From positions 1 to 34,305 of the forward strand of contig SVSV01000006.1 of assembly GCA_015064125.1 (NCBI GenBank): 34,305 bases of DNA, written 5' to 3'. Position 1 is the stretch's first letter. Every line of letters begins with the position of its first letter. The notes beneath the pieces are model-generated. The model had not been told where the DNA came from. It saw only the letters and a list, made by a program, of their open reading frames with translations, and did no database searches. Shown here piece by piece: positions 16,086 through 27,100 of this stretch. Made by a program: the position numbers and the translations under genes. The DNA is from Oscillospiraceae bacterium. Lineage in GTDB: Bacteria; Bacillota; Clostridia; Oscillospirales; CAG-272.

Positions 16086-18488
16086 ATGAGATACGATTTC
16101 GCCGCTATTGAAAAGAAATGGCAGGAAAAATGGGACAAGGCGGGCATTTTCCACGCCAAGGACAACGACAGCCGTAAAAAATTCTACGGTCTGGTAGAAT
16201 TTCCGTACCCCAGCGGTGCAGGCATGCACGTCGGGCATATCAAGGCCTACTCGGGCCTCGAGGTCATCAGCCGCAAGCGCCGCATGGAGGGGTATAACGT
16301 CTTGTTCCCCATCGGCTTTGATGCCTACGGCCTGCCTACCGAGAACTATGCCATCAAAACGGGTATCCACCCCCGTCAGGTGACCGATAATAACATTGCC
16401 AGGTTCACACAGCAGCTGCGCCGTGTAGGCTTCTCCTTTGACTGGGAGCGCGTGGTCGATACCACCGAGGAGGGGTATTACCGCTGGACACAGTGGATCT
16501 TCCTGAAAATGTTTGAAAACGGGCTCGTGTTCCGCGATACCGCGCTGGTCAATTACTGCCCCTCCTGTAAGGTCGTGCTTTCCAATGAGGATTCGCAGGG
16601 CGGCAAGTGTGATATCTGCCATAGCGATATCGTGCAGAAATCCAAGGACGTTTGGTATCTGCGCATCACCGCCTACGCCGATAAGCTTTTAAAGGGCCTC
16701 GAGGAGGTAGACTATCTGCCCAATGTGAAGATGCAGCAGGTCAACTGGATCGGCAAATCAACGGGTGCATTCGTCAATTTCTCGCTTTCGGGCACTGAGG
16801 AGAAGCTGCGCATCTATACCACCCGTCCCGATACGCTCTTTGGCGTGACCTTTATGGTGATGGCTCCCGAGCACCCCGTGCTTGACAAATACCGTGATCG
16901 CATCACCAACGTGGCAGCCCTTGACGCATACCGCGAGGCCTGCGCAAAGAAGACCGAGTTTGAGCGCACGCAGATGAACAAGGATAAAACGGGCGTAAAA
17001 ATTGAAGGCCTTGCCGCCATTCATCCCATCACGGGCAAGGAGATCCCGATCTATATTTCCGATTACGTCATGATGGGCTACGGCACGGGCGCCATTATGG
17101 CCGTGCCCGCACATGACGAGCGCGATTTCGCCTTTGCCACCAAGTTCGGCATTGACGTCATTGAGGTGATCAAGGGCGGAGATATCACCAAGGAGGCCTA
17201 TGCAGGCGACGGCGAGATGGTCAACTCGCAATTCCTCAACGGTCTGACCGACAAGAAGACCTCGATCGCCCGTATGATAGAGGAGCTTGAAAGGCTTGGC
17301 GTCGGTGAGGCAGGCGTACAGTATAAGATGAAGGACTGGGCGTTTAACCGTCAGCGCTATTGGGGTGAGCCGATCCCCGTGGTGCATTGTCCCACGTGCG
17401 GTATGGTGGCCGTGCCCTATGAGGAGCTGCCGCTCCGTTTGCCCCCCGTTGAAAACTTTGCTCCCGGTGAGGGCGGTGAATCGCCCTTGGCGAAAATCGA
17501 GAGCTTTGTGAATTGCAAATGCCCCAAGTGCGGCGGTGCCGCGAAGCGTGAGACCGATACTATGCCCCAGTGGGCAGGCTCGTCGTGGTACTTCCTGCGC
17601 TATATCGACCCGCTGAACGCCGATTGCCTCGCCGACCCCGAAAAGCTCAGATACTGGCTGCCCGTCGACTGGTATAACGGCGGCATGGAGCACGTCACGC
17701 GTCACCTTATTTATAGCCGCTTCTGGCATAAGTTCCTTTACGATATCGGCGTGGTCCCGACTGCTGAGCCCTATGCCAAGCGCACCGCGCAGGGCCTTAT
17801 TCTCGGTCCTGACGGGCAGAAGATGTCCAAGTCCCGCGGCAACGTGGTAGATCCCAACGACGTGGTGGATACCTTCGGCGCAGATACCCTGCGTGTATAC
17901 ATTCTCTTTATGGGCGATTACGCCTCTGCCGCTCCCTGGTCGGAGAGCAGCATGCGCGGCTGTAAGCGCTTCCTTGACCGCGTGGTGCAGCTGCTTGATA
18001 AGGCCAAGGGAGAGGGCGTTACGAAGGAGCTGGAGACCCCGTTCCACCGTACCATTAAAAAGGTCACGTCGGATATTGAGGAAATGAAGTTCAACACTGC
18101 CATTGCCGCGATGATGACGCTTCTGAATGAGATCGATGAGGTCGGCCATCTCACGGTCGATGAGCTGAAGACGCTGCTCGCGCTCCTTTGTCCCTTTGCA
18201 CCGCACGTGTGCGAGGAGCTCTGGGAGCAGGCCGGCGGCACGGGCTTCTGCTCGCTTGCCGCATGGCCCACCTATGATGAGGCTAAGACCGAGCTTTCTG
18301 TGGTAGAGGTTGCCGTGCAGGTCTGCGGTAAGCTCAGGGGCGTTGTTACAATGCCCAAGGGCGCCGATAAGGAGACCGCGCTGTCGCTTGCCAAGGCCGA
18401 TGCACGCGTGGCTGCCGCCATTGAAGGGAAGACCACCGTCAAGGAAATTGTGGTGCCCGATAAGATCGTCAATCTGGTGGTCAGATAA
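16086..18488 (+). CDS. leuS: Leucyl-tRNA synthetase
   Basis: Class I synthetase that charges tRNA-Leu; 800 residues. The HIGH motif appears as HVGH within YPSGAGMHVGHI (about residues 41-52) and KMSKS as KMSKSRGNVVDP near residue 578. Between them lies the CP1 editing domain (TTRPDTLFGVTFMVMAPEHP and GTGAIMAVPAHDERD), which removes mischarged tRNA. Two zinc ribbons are visible (Cys pairs in CPSCK/CDIC and in CPTC/CPKCG). The C-terminal alpha-helical anticodon-binding and small C-terminal domains are complete. It starts 2 bases after rsfS, so it is the last gene of the smc-to-leuS run. No T-box-like leader is present because there is no intergenic space. Confidence 0.97.
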   Translation: MRYDFAAIEKKWQEKWDKAGIFHAKDNDSRKKFYGLVEFPYPSGAGMHVGHIKAYSGLEVISRKRRMEGYNVLFPIGFDAYGLPTENYAIKTGIHPRQVTDNNIARFTQQLRRVGFSFDWERVVDTTEEGYYRWTQWIFLKMFENGLVFRDTALVNYCPSCKVVLSNEDSQGGKCDICHSDIVQKSKDVWYLRITAYADKLLKGLEEVDYLPNVKMQQVNWIGKSTGAFVNFSLSGTEEKLRIYTTRPDTLFGVTFMVMAPEHPVLDKYRDRITNVAALDAYREACAKKTEFERTQMNKDKTGVKIEGLAAIHPITGKEIPIYISDYVMMGYGTGAIMAVPAHDERDFAFATKFGIDVIEVIKGGDITKEAYAGDGEMVNSQFLNGLTDKKTSIARMIEELERLGVGEAGVQYKMKDWAFNRQRYWGEPIPVVHCPTCGMVAVPYEELPLRLPPVENFAPGEGGESPLAKIESFVNCKCPKCGGAAKRETDTMPQWAGSSWYFLRYIDPLNADCLADPEKLRYWLPVDWYNGGMEHVTRHLIYSRFWHKFLYDIGVVPTAEPYAKRTAQGLILGPDGQKMSKSRGNVVDPNDVVDTFGADTLRVYILFMGDYASAAPWSESSMRGCKRFLDRVVQLLDKAKGEGVTKELETPFHRTIKKVTSDIEEMKFNTAIAAMMTLLNEIDEVGHLTVDELKTLLALLCPFAPHVCEELWEQAGGTGFCSLAAWPTYDEAKTELSVVEVAVQVCGKLRGVVTMPKGADKETALSLAKADARVAAAIEGKTTVKEIVVPDKIVNLVVR

Positions 18489-18514
18489 AATTTACAAAAA
18501 ATGTGTCTAACCAC

Positions 18515-18543
18515 TTGACACCGCGCATGAAAATGTGTATAAT
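18515..18543 (+). promoter_or_regulatory. Strong sigma-A promoter of rpsU
   Basis: Perfect consensus: TTGACA (18515-18520), 17-base spacer, TATAAT (18538-18543). It is one of the best-matching promoters in the window and gives rpsU its own transcript with a leader of about 40 bases. Confidence 0.92.
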
Positions 18544-18589
18544 AAAAAAAGATTGTTGTTTTGCAACCGCGAGGGGAGGGATATAGAAA

Positions 18590-18766
18590 ATGGCAGAAGT
18601 GAAACTGAAGGAGGGCGAGTCCCTTGACAGTGCTCTGCGTCGCTTTAAGCGTCAGTGCGCACGTTCCGGTGTTCTTGCCGAACTTCGCAAGAGAGAGCAT
18701 TACGAAAAGCCCAGCGTAAAGCGTAAGAAGAAGTCTGAAGCTGCACGCAAGCGTAAGTATAAGTAA
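18590..18766 (+). CDS. rpsU: 30S ribosomal protein bS21
   Basis: A 58-residue basic protein matching bS21: it begins [19 protein letters not shown] and ends in a Lys/Arg tail ([15 protein letters not shown]). bS21 binds near the mRNA exit platform of the 30S subunit, next to the anti-Shine-Dalgarno region. ATG 18590 is preceded by GGGGAGGG. It has its own promoter and terminator. Confidence 0.96.
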   Translation: MAEVKLKEGESLDSALRRFKRQCARSGVLAELRKREHYEKPSVKRKKKSEAARKRKYK

Positions 18767-18773
18767 TGAAACG

Positions 18774-18804
18774 AAAAACGCCTACGGTGTCCGTAGGCGT
18801 TTTT
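18774..18804 (+). terminator. Terminator of rpsU
   Basis: A 14-base perfect stem: AAAAACGCCTACGG (18774-18787), loop TGT, complementary arm to 18804 ending in TTTTT. It begins 8 bases after the rpsU stop. Confidence 0.93.
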
Positions 18805-18809
18805 CATTT

Positions 18810-18853
18810 AAAAAGAGCAAGCGTGAGGCATGTCCTCGGCGCTTGCTCTTTTT
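18810..18853 (-). terminator. Terminator of the DUF368 gene (also usable from the + strand)
   Basis: AAAAAGAGCAAGCG (18810-18823) pairs perfectly with the arm at 18840-18853; the loop contains a short inner stem (GAGG/CCTC). Read on the minus strand it follows the stop at 18868 and ends in a T run, so it closes the convergent minus-strand gene. Confidence 0.88.
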
Positions 18854-18867
18854 GCTATTATAAAGGG

Positions 18868-19917
18868 TCATTTGTCAGCAAACGGGTCCTCGACAGGCGG
18901 GGGGGCAGGCGACACGCAGGGTGCATTTTCTGCCTTTTGGGGGGCGATCTCCTGCAGGGCGTCCTCTATCGTCACGTCGGTGCGTGCAGCAATGTTTTCG
19001 GCCAGCTGCACGGTTTCGGTGTGCTTTGGAACAAGGCCGAGATAACGGCAGAGCATCGGTACCCACGTAAAGGCAAAGTAGCCTGCGGCAAACATGATAA
19101 ATGCCCATACCCAAGCCTTCCATGTGATGTTGTGGAGCATGGTCTTTTCGTTGGGATTGTCGATCAGGCACTTTTTCACCACGATGATCGGCGCTACGGC
19201 GACCATGGCAAGGTTTACGCAGTGCAGCTGACGGGGGAAGCGCTTGATGAGATATCGAAGGCCCTTGGAAAGGGCGAAGGAGCCAATGCCGTAGCCGATC
19301 AGATATGCGGCCAGCAGAATGATGCGCGATAGGTTCAGGGCGGCGAAGTTGCCCACCAGATCGATAAAGGCGTAGTAATAGCCGAGGGCCATCAGAGTGA
19401 CGGCGAAGTCCACCCCGGGGATCACCAGCGTGGTGGAGGTCACGATACCCACGATCAGAATTTTAATGTGGTCGGCGGGGAAGGAGATCGTCTCAAACGA
19501 AACCGAGTCGCCGCCCGTGATCACCATGGCATAGATCAAAAACAGGGAAGCCACCGTCACCATGATCACCCAGTTTGGCCAGTGCTTGAAGTCCTCCTTG
19601 CTGTCAGCGGCCATACGCGGCACGCTGCCGATCAAAAAGCCAAGCACGGCGGCGATCACGGGGATGGGATAGTAAATATATAGCGTGTTGACCGCCCACG
19701 CGCCGCCAAGACAGCCAATGCCATAGCCTGTCAGCAAAAACAGCAAAAAGGTAATGCTCTTTTTGGGCTGGCTGAAAATGTGGCTGATCGCATAGATCAT
19801 GTCGTAATATACGAACAGCACGATGGCAATGGTGCTGGCACTGAGGCCGGGCACACCAAGACTGGCAAAGCCGATCAGAATACCGCGCAGCACCAGTGAA
19901 AGCTTATTTTTTTCCAT
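18868..19917 (-). CDS. DUF368 family membrane protein (PopT-type polyprenyl-phosphate transporter)
   Basis: A 349-residue polytopic membrane protein with about eight hydrophobic segments and an inverted-repeat layout. The first half has GILIGFASLGVPGLSASTIA and the second GIVTSTTLVIPGVDFAVTL; both match the DUF368 repeat G(x)nVPG.sg.t. Recent work links DUF368 (PopT) and DedA (UptA) proteins to return of undecaprenyl phosphate across the membrane for wall and polymer synthesis. That role is by family, not seen here. The cytoplasmic C-terminal tail of about 60 residues (Pro/Ala/Glu-rich after LGLVPKHTE) is an extension of unknown purpose. ATG 19917 follows AAAAGGA. No strong promoter was found in the 123 bases between it and ligA, so it may be co-transcribed with ligA. 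Confidence 0.82.
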   Translation of the reverse strand: MEKNKLSLVLRGILIGFASLGVPGLSASTIAIVLFVYYDMIYAISHIFSQPKKSITFLLFLLTGYGIGCLGGAWAVNTLYIYYPIPVIAAVLGFLIGSVPRMAADSKEDFKHWPNWVIMVTVASLFLIYAMVITGGDSVSFETISFPADHIKILIVGIVTSTTLVIPGVDFAVTLMALGYYYAFIDLVGNFAALNLSRIILLAAYLIGYGIGSFALSKGLRYLIKRFPRQLHCVNLAMVAVAPIIVVKKCLIDNPNEKTMLHNITWKAWVWAFIMFAAGYFAFTWVPMLCRYLGLVPKHTETVQLAENIAARTDVTIEDALQEIAPQKAENAPCVSPAPPPVEDPFADK

Positions 19918-20040
19918 GTCGTATCCTTTTATGAAGAGGTATGATGATTTAACCTATATATGATAGTACAAATATATGAATAAACAGTGAATAAACGCGC
20001 GGCCGACGATAGCAGTTTGGCATGCTTGCATAGAGCCTGC

Positions 20041-22686
<2,646 letters not shown>

Positions 22687-22741
22687 TGCCGAAAACGTGA
22701 AATATTTTGTGCTCAAAAAACTAAAAAAGGGAAAAAAGGTG

Positions 22742-22770
22742 TTGACAAATCTCTTTTCTTATGGTATGAT
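22742..22770 (+). promoter_or_regulatory. Sigma-A promoter of tRNA-Lys
   Basis: TTGACA (22742-22747), 17-base spacer, TATGAT (22765-22770), 17 bases before the tRNA 5' end. Confidence 0.88.
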
Positions 22771-22787
22771 ATACGGGTGCAATGAAA

Positions 22788-22863
22788 GCCCCTGTAGCTC
22801 AGCCGGTAGAGCACTTGACTTTTAATCAAGGTGTCCGGAGTTCGATTCTCCGCAGGAGCACCA
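22788..22863 (+). tRNA. tRNA-Lys (anticodon TTT), CCA encoded
   Basis: A full cloverleaf of 76 bases: D stem GCTC/GAGC, anticodon stem CTTGA/TCAAG with loop CTTTTAA (anticodon TTT at 22821-22823), T stem CGGAG/CTCCG with TTCGATT, discriminator A and encoded CCA. The acceptor arms are GCCCCTG and CAGGAGC, which leaves a C3-A70 mismatch; a T at 22790 or a G at 22857 would repair it. The last 16 bases (22848-22863) are the start of the 124-bp tandem repeat that follows, so the 3' end is shared with the array. Confidence 0.93.
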
Positions 22864-22866
22864 TAC

Positions 22867-22898
22867 AAAAAGGGTCGCCCAGTGGGGCGGCCCTTTTT
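22867..22898 (+). terminator. Terminator of tRNA-Lys inside repeat unit 1
   Basis: AAAAAGGGTCGCCC (22867-22880), loop AGTG, and GGGCGGCCCTTTTT (22885-22898), with one T-G pair. It starts 4 bases after the tRNA CCA. The same hairpin recurs at 22991-23022 and 23115-23146 in units 2 and 3. The near-symmetry makes it usable in both directions. Confidence 0.93.
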
Positions 22899-23252
22899 GG
22901 TGCTCCAAGGAGAATCGAAGATGGAAGAACCGCGCAGCGGCTCTTCATCCAAGCACATAGTGCTTGGGGATCTCCGCAGGAGCACCATACAAAAAGGGTC
23001 GCCCAGTGGGGCGGCCCTTTTTGGCGCTCCAAGGAGAATCGAAGATGGAAGAACCGCGCAGCGGCTCTTCATCCAAGCACATAGTGCTTGGGGATCTCCG
23101 CAGGAGCACCACACAAAAAGGGTCGCCCAGTGGGGCGGCCCTTTTTGGTGCCCCAAGGAGAATCGAAGATGGAAGAATCGCGCAGCGGCTCTTCATCCAA
23201 GCACATAGTGCTTGGGGATCTCCGCAGGAGCATCTTCCGAAAAGCAAGAGCA

Positions 23253-23278
23253 GGTCGCCCGGTCGGGCGGCCCTTTTT
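23253..23278 (+). terminator. Diverged terminator of the partial fourth repeat unit
   Basis: GGTCGCCC (23253-23260) and GGGCGGCC (23265-23272) around GGTC, followed by TTTTT. It shares the stem of the other copies but has a different upstream flank. Confidence 0.75.
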
Positions 23279-23296
23279 GGCGCTCCAAGCAGGGGC

Positions 23297-23320
23297 AGCC
23301 CCGCCTCGCGTGGGGCTTTT
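23297..23320 (+). terminator. Fifth consecutive terminator hairpin
   Basis: AGCCCC (23297-23302) pairs with GGGGCT (23312-23317), followed by TTT. It ends the structured region before the promoter of the DUF554 gene. Confidence 0.6.
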
Positions 23321-23356
23321 GTGCATCATAAATTGTCACACTTTTTTAATTTCGCC

Positions 23357-23385
23357 TTGCAATTTTTTTCGTGCGGTGCTATACT
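23357..23385 (+). promoter_or_regulatory. Promoter of the DUF554-PHP gene pair
   Basis: TTGCAA (23357-23362), 17-base spacer and TATACT (23380-23385), with an extended -10 TG at 23377-23378. It lies 40 bases before the DUF554 start. Confidence 0.8.
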
Positions 23386-23424
23386 ACATGTATATACATC
23401 TTATTGCTTTTGGAGGTCATTTTC

Positions 23425-24165
23425 ATGACGAGCTGGGCCCTTTGGGGGACGATTGTAAATACGGTGCTGGTGCTGATCGGCTCCCTTGTGGGCGTGCTGA
23501 TCGGCAAGCTGTGCCGCTGTATCGGTAAAAATAAAGGCGATGGCAGGGCAAAGGGCAGCATTACGGATAGCGTGATGCGTGCGATGGGTCTTTGCGTGAT
23601 CCTGATCGGTATTTCAGGTGCTTTGAAAATGGGCAACGTGCTGGTCGTGATCGTTTCGATGGCCATCGGCACCTTCCTTGGTGAGCTTGCCGATCTTGAC
23701 GCGCTGGTAGGGCGCCTCGGCGCCGCCATTGAGCGTCGCTTCAAGCGTGAGGGCGGCGGCCTTGCCGAGGGATTTGTGGCCGCAACGCTTTTGTTTTGCG
23801 TGGGCGCCATGACCGTGACGGGTGCCATTGAAAGCGGTATCAGCCACGTGCATACCACCTATTACGCAAAGGGTCTGATCGATATGGTTTCGGCGACGGT
23901 GTTTGCCACCACGCTCGGCGTTGGCGTGGCGCTGTCGGCCGTGTCGGTGTTTGTGGTACAAGCATCCTTTACGCTTCTGGCGGTGCTTGCAGGCGGTGCG
24001 ATCCCTGCCGCCGTGACGGGTGAGATGATCGCTGTTGGATCATTGCTGGTGGTGGCGATCGGCACCAATTTGCTGGGTGTCACGCGCATTAAGGTGATGA
24101 ATATGCTGCCTGCGATGTTCTTGCCCATCGTGTTGGTCCCCTTGTTTTCTTTATTGCCGCTGTAA
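23425..24165 (+). CDS. DUF554 family membrane protein
   Basis: A 246-residue hydrophobic protein with about seven membrane segments. The start MTSWALWGTIVNTVLVLIGSLVG and the internal FVAATLLFCVGAMTVTGAIESG are characteristic of DUF554 (YdfK/YqgA-type) proteins, annotated as putative transporters; the substrate is not established. ATG 23425 follows GGAGG (23412-23416); the in-frame upstream ATG at 23371 overlaps the promoter. It is 18 bases upstream of the large PHP gene and probably shares its transcript. The two families are not known partners, so a common function is not implied. Confidence 0.85.
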   Translation: MTSWALWGTIVNTVLVLIGSLVGVLIGKLCRCIGKNKGDGRAKGSITDSVMRAMGLCVILIGISGALKMGNVLVVIVSMAIGTFLGELADLDALVGRLGAAIERRFKREGGGLAEGFVAATLLFCVGAMTVTGAIESGISHVHTTYYAKGLIDMVSATVFATTLGVGVALSAVSVFVVQASFTLLAVLAGGAIPAAVTGEMIAVGSLLVVAIGTNLLGVTRIKVMNMLPAMFLPIVLVPLFSLLPL

Positions 24166-24183
24166 GGCGGGAAAGGAGCGCGT

Positions 24184-27100
24184 ATGGAATTTCGTGAATT
24201 TGTGCATGCCCCCGCGTGTCGGGCATTTTGCGGCAAGCCTCTGACGCTTCAGCTGCTGGTGCCGGAGGAGGGAATCCTGCCGAGTGTATATCTTTTATTT
24301 GAAGTGATGGGTGAAAAGCCGTATAGCGGCAAGGTGCGCATGCACCCCTGTGACGGCTATCGCGCCGAGCAGAGCTATACTGTCCTGTCAGCAACGATCG
24401 AGGCGTCCCACACGGTGGGTGATCGCCTTACGTACCGTTTCCTGAAGGATAACGACGAAAGCGCCGCCTTTACCGTGCCGCTTTGCGCCCCCGATCTCTT
24501 GCCCCCCTTGGTAATAACGGAATCTGCTGTTTGTGCGCCCCCTTACGCACCGTATCTTGAGCTTAAGAACGTGAGTGATGCACCGCTTGATCTGTTCTTC
24601 TTCGATCTTTTGACGGTGTCACCTGACGGTACGCACCGTCGCACGCGCTTGGCTGAGGAGGAAGGGCGAAATATGTTGCCCATCCAAAGCACCTGTGCGC
24701 TTTTCTTTGTAGGGGAGCCCGTTACCGAGAAAAGCAGGCAGGAGGCGCTGGCGGCGATCTTTACTGCATATGAAACAAAATTTCCTATGGCGTGTGCCGA
24801 GCTTTCTGCCCGTCAGCCGCTGTATTTCTTTGTACCCGTGGTGCCTGCCGAGGATTGCCCCGAGGGTGGCGTTGTGTTTGGCCGCAATCATTTTGGCGAT
24901 GGCCTGTTTGTTGTGCCGCACGGTAAGGGGGTCGATGAGGCAGTGTATGCCGTAAAGCCCCTGTACACGCCTGAGCAACGCGATTCGCGTTACCGAATGT
25001 CTGCAGTCTGGCAGTTTTCCTCTGCCACACCGCGCGAGGGGCAGCTGATAACCCCCAAGGGCTATCCTACCCCGGGGTTTCTCGGTGAATGGCAGAGCGA
25101 GGTTGATTTTACATGCTGCGAGGCACCTGCCGTGCTGCCGATCCTGCCGCAGGCGCGCACCTATCTTGCTGACGGCGATGCACGTATTTCCTTTGCCGTC
25201 ATCGGCGGCGGCACCGTGAGCACTGCAAGGGTCTTTTTGCGCATAGGCGCACGCTACGAGTCCTTTGTGGCGACAATGGATACCAACGGCTATTTTACCG
25301 TTGTGTTACCCTTTTCTAAGGTGTCGCGCTTGGGCGAGGCGCTGTATTACTATATCGAGGTGCAGGGTGGCCTTTATGCCGCAGCCCTCGGCTCGGCGGA
25401 GAAACCGCTTGTCAGCGCCATCTGTGATAACTGCGGCCCCGAGATCCTTTGCTGCAGTCCCGCACCCTATCAGGTGCTTGAAAATGAATTTTCGCCTGAG
25501 ATCTCTATTGCGTATTATGACATATCCGATGTCAATCTTGGCATCTGCGCGCTCTGTCTTGACGGCTTGAACGTGTCGGAGCACGCCACGTGGGAGCAAG
25601 GACAGGTTCGCTATACCGCCAAGGAGCTTGCCTATGGCACGCATACGGTGGAGATCACGCTGCGTGACATGCGCGGCAATCGAACCTATGAAAAATATGA
25701 TTTTGCGATCAGTGACGGCAGGGAAATGAGCCTGTTTTGCGGTCAGGTGCATAGCCACACCGCTGATTCCGACGGACGCGGTACCCCCGAGGAGGCGTAT
25801 TTGTATGCGCGCGATCGCTCGCATATGGATTATTTTGCGGTTACCGATCACTCGCATTGCTTTGCGCCCGAGGATTACGAGGCGCAGCGTGCGATCGCCG
25901 ATCGTTATGATGCTCCCGGTAAATTTGCCGCCCTTTACGGCTTTGAAATGACCTGGCACGATGTGACGGGCATATGGGGACATATCAATGTTCTCAATAC
26001 CAAGTGGATCTGCCAGGACCCGGAGGGTGTCGATCTGCCTGCCTTTAATGCGCAGCTGGCGCAGCATCCCGAGGGGATCGGTATGTTCAATCATCCCGAG
26101 GATGCGTGGGGTGACGCCAATGAATTTCATCCCTTTGGTGAGGCACTGCGAGGGATCTACGCGCTCTATGAGATGAATGCTGCAAGGTACCATCAGGGCT
26201 ATGCACTCGCACTTGCCAAGGGCTGGCGATTGGGGCCGCTTTTCAATGAGGATAACCACGGTGCCGACTGGGGCGCCTCGGGCGGTATGGGCTTTGTGCT
26301 GGCACCGGCACTCACACGCGAGAATATTCTTGACGGTATGCGCCGCCGTCGCACCTATACCACCAACGACCGCACCATGCGCGTGTTTTACCGTGTCAAT
26401 GGGGAGTGGCTGGGCTCGGTTCTGCACGCCCCCACACAGCTTGACGTGGAGATCAACGTCACCACCGAGCACGAGGGCGGTATCGGCCGCCTTGAGCTGC
26501 TGGCAGAGGATAGCATCGTGGTGGCCGAGGTGGAGGCAGGCGCACTCTCGGAATTCTGCTGGCGCCTGGAGCTCCCCCCTGATTTTGATTATTATTACCT
26601 GCGCATTACGGGTGCGAATACCTATACCGTAACCGCTCCTATTTTTGTAGAGGGCAGGGATGCGCTTACGCTTCAAAAGCTGCAATACGGCATCAGCGAG
26701 GATGCCGAGCATCCGCACGTCGTGCTGGCAAGCGTAAAAAATACGAGCGACAAGGTGTTAACAGACGTGACGGTCGATCTGTACCTGACGGATGAAAATG
26801 CGTTTACCCTGCGGCGCCTGGCCCCCTTTGAGGAGGTGCACGTCGGTAAGCTCGCCGCGGGCGAGGTGCGTACGGTGTCACGCCGCTTGCCTGACGTGCC
26901 GAGGGGACATCGCGTGGTCGCTGTCGTGTCGGGCAATTGCGGCAAGGAGCGCTATGCCGACACGGGATATGTCATGATTTCGCCCCTCACCGTGACGAAG
27001 CTGATGCCCCTTACGTCTGCGGTGGAGCATGGTGGCGCCATGGTAGAAAATCCCTTTGCTTACGTGGAGATCTACAATCACACCCAGCGCACCGTCGATC

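Larger units (their letters stand above)
22848..23290 (+). repeat. 124-bp tandem repeat array beginning in the 3' end of tRNA-Lys
   Basis: The string CTCCGCAGGAGCA recurs at 22848, 22972, 23096 and 23220, a period of exactly 124 bases. Three full units are nearly identical (single-base differences only, for example near 22901, 23025 and 23149-23152); the fourth diverges after about 14 bases but keeps a related terminator and the GGCGCTCCAAG that follows. Each unit holds, in order: the tRNA-Lys tail; a U-tailed terminator; a reversed copy of the tRNA tail (GGTGCTCC, then GGAGAATCGAA); a hairpin GATGGAAGA with CCGC/GCGG core; and a hairpin CCAAGCAC/GTGCTTGG. There are no unique spacers and no gene. 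Origin by slippage or serial duplication of a tRNA-tail cassette is inferred. Confidence 0.95.

Noticed and set aside
19918-20040. A separate promoter or terminator between ligA and the DUF368 gene.
   Set aside because: AT-rich -10-like strings occur but no matching -35, and no stable U-tailed hairpin was found.
22848-23290. CRISPR array or similar spaced-repeat system.
   Set aside because: Units are contiguous and identical over their whole 124 bases; there are no short repeats with unique spacers and no cas genes.
22713-23528. Long overlapping open frames on both strands through the 124-bp array (for example 22831-23208 + and 22945-23247 -).
   Set aside because: The unit length is not a multiple of three, so each frame simply reads the same GC-rich, stop-poor repeat in rotation; the frames run through a tRNA and terminators and have no ribosome binding site or family match.
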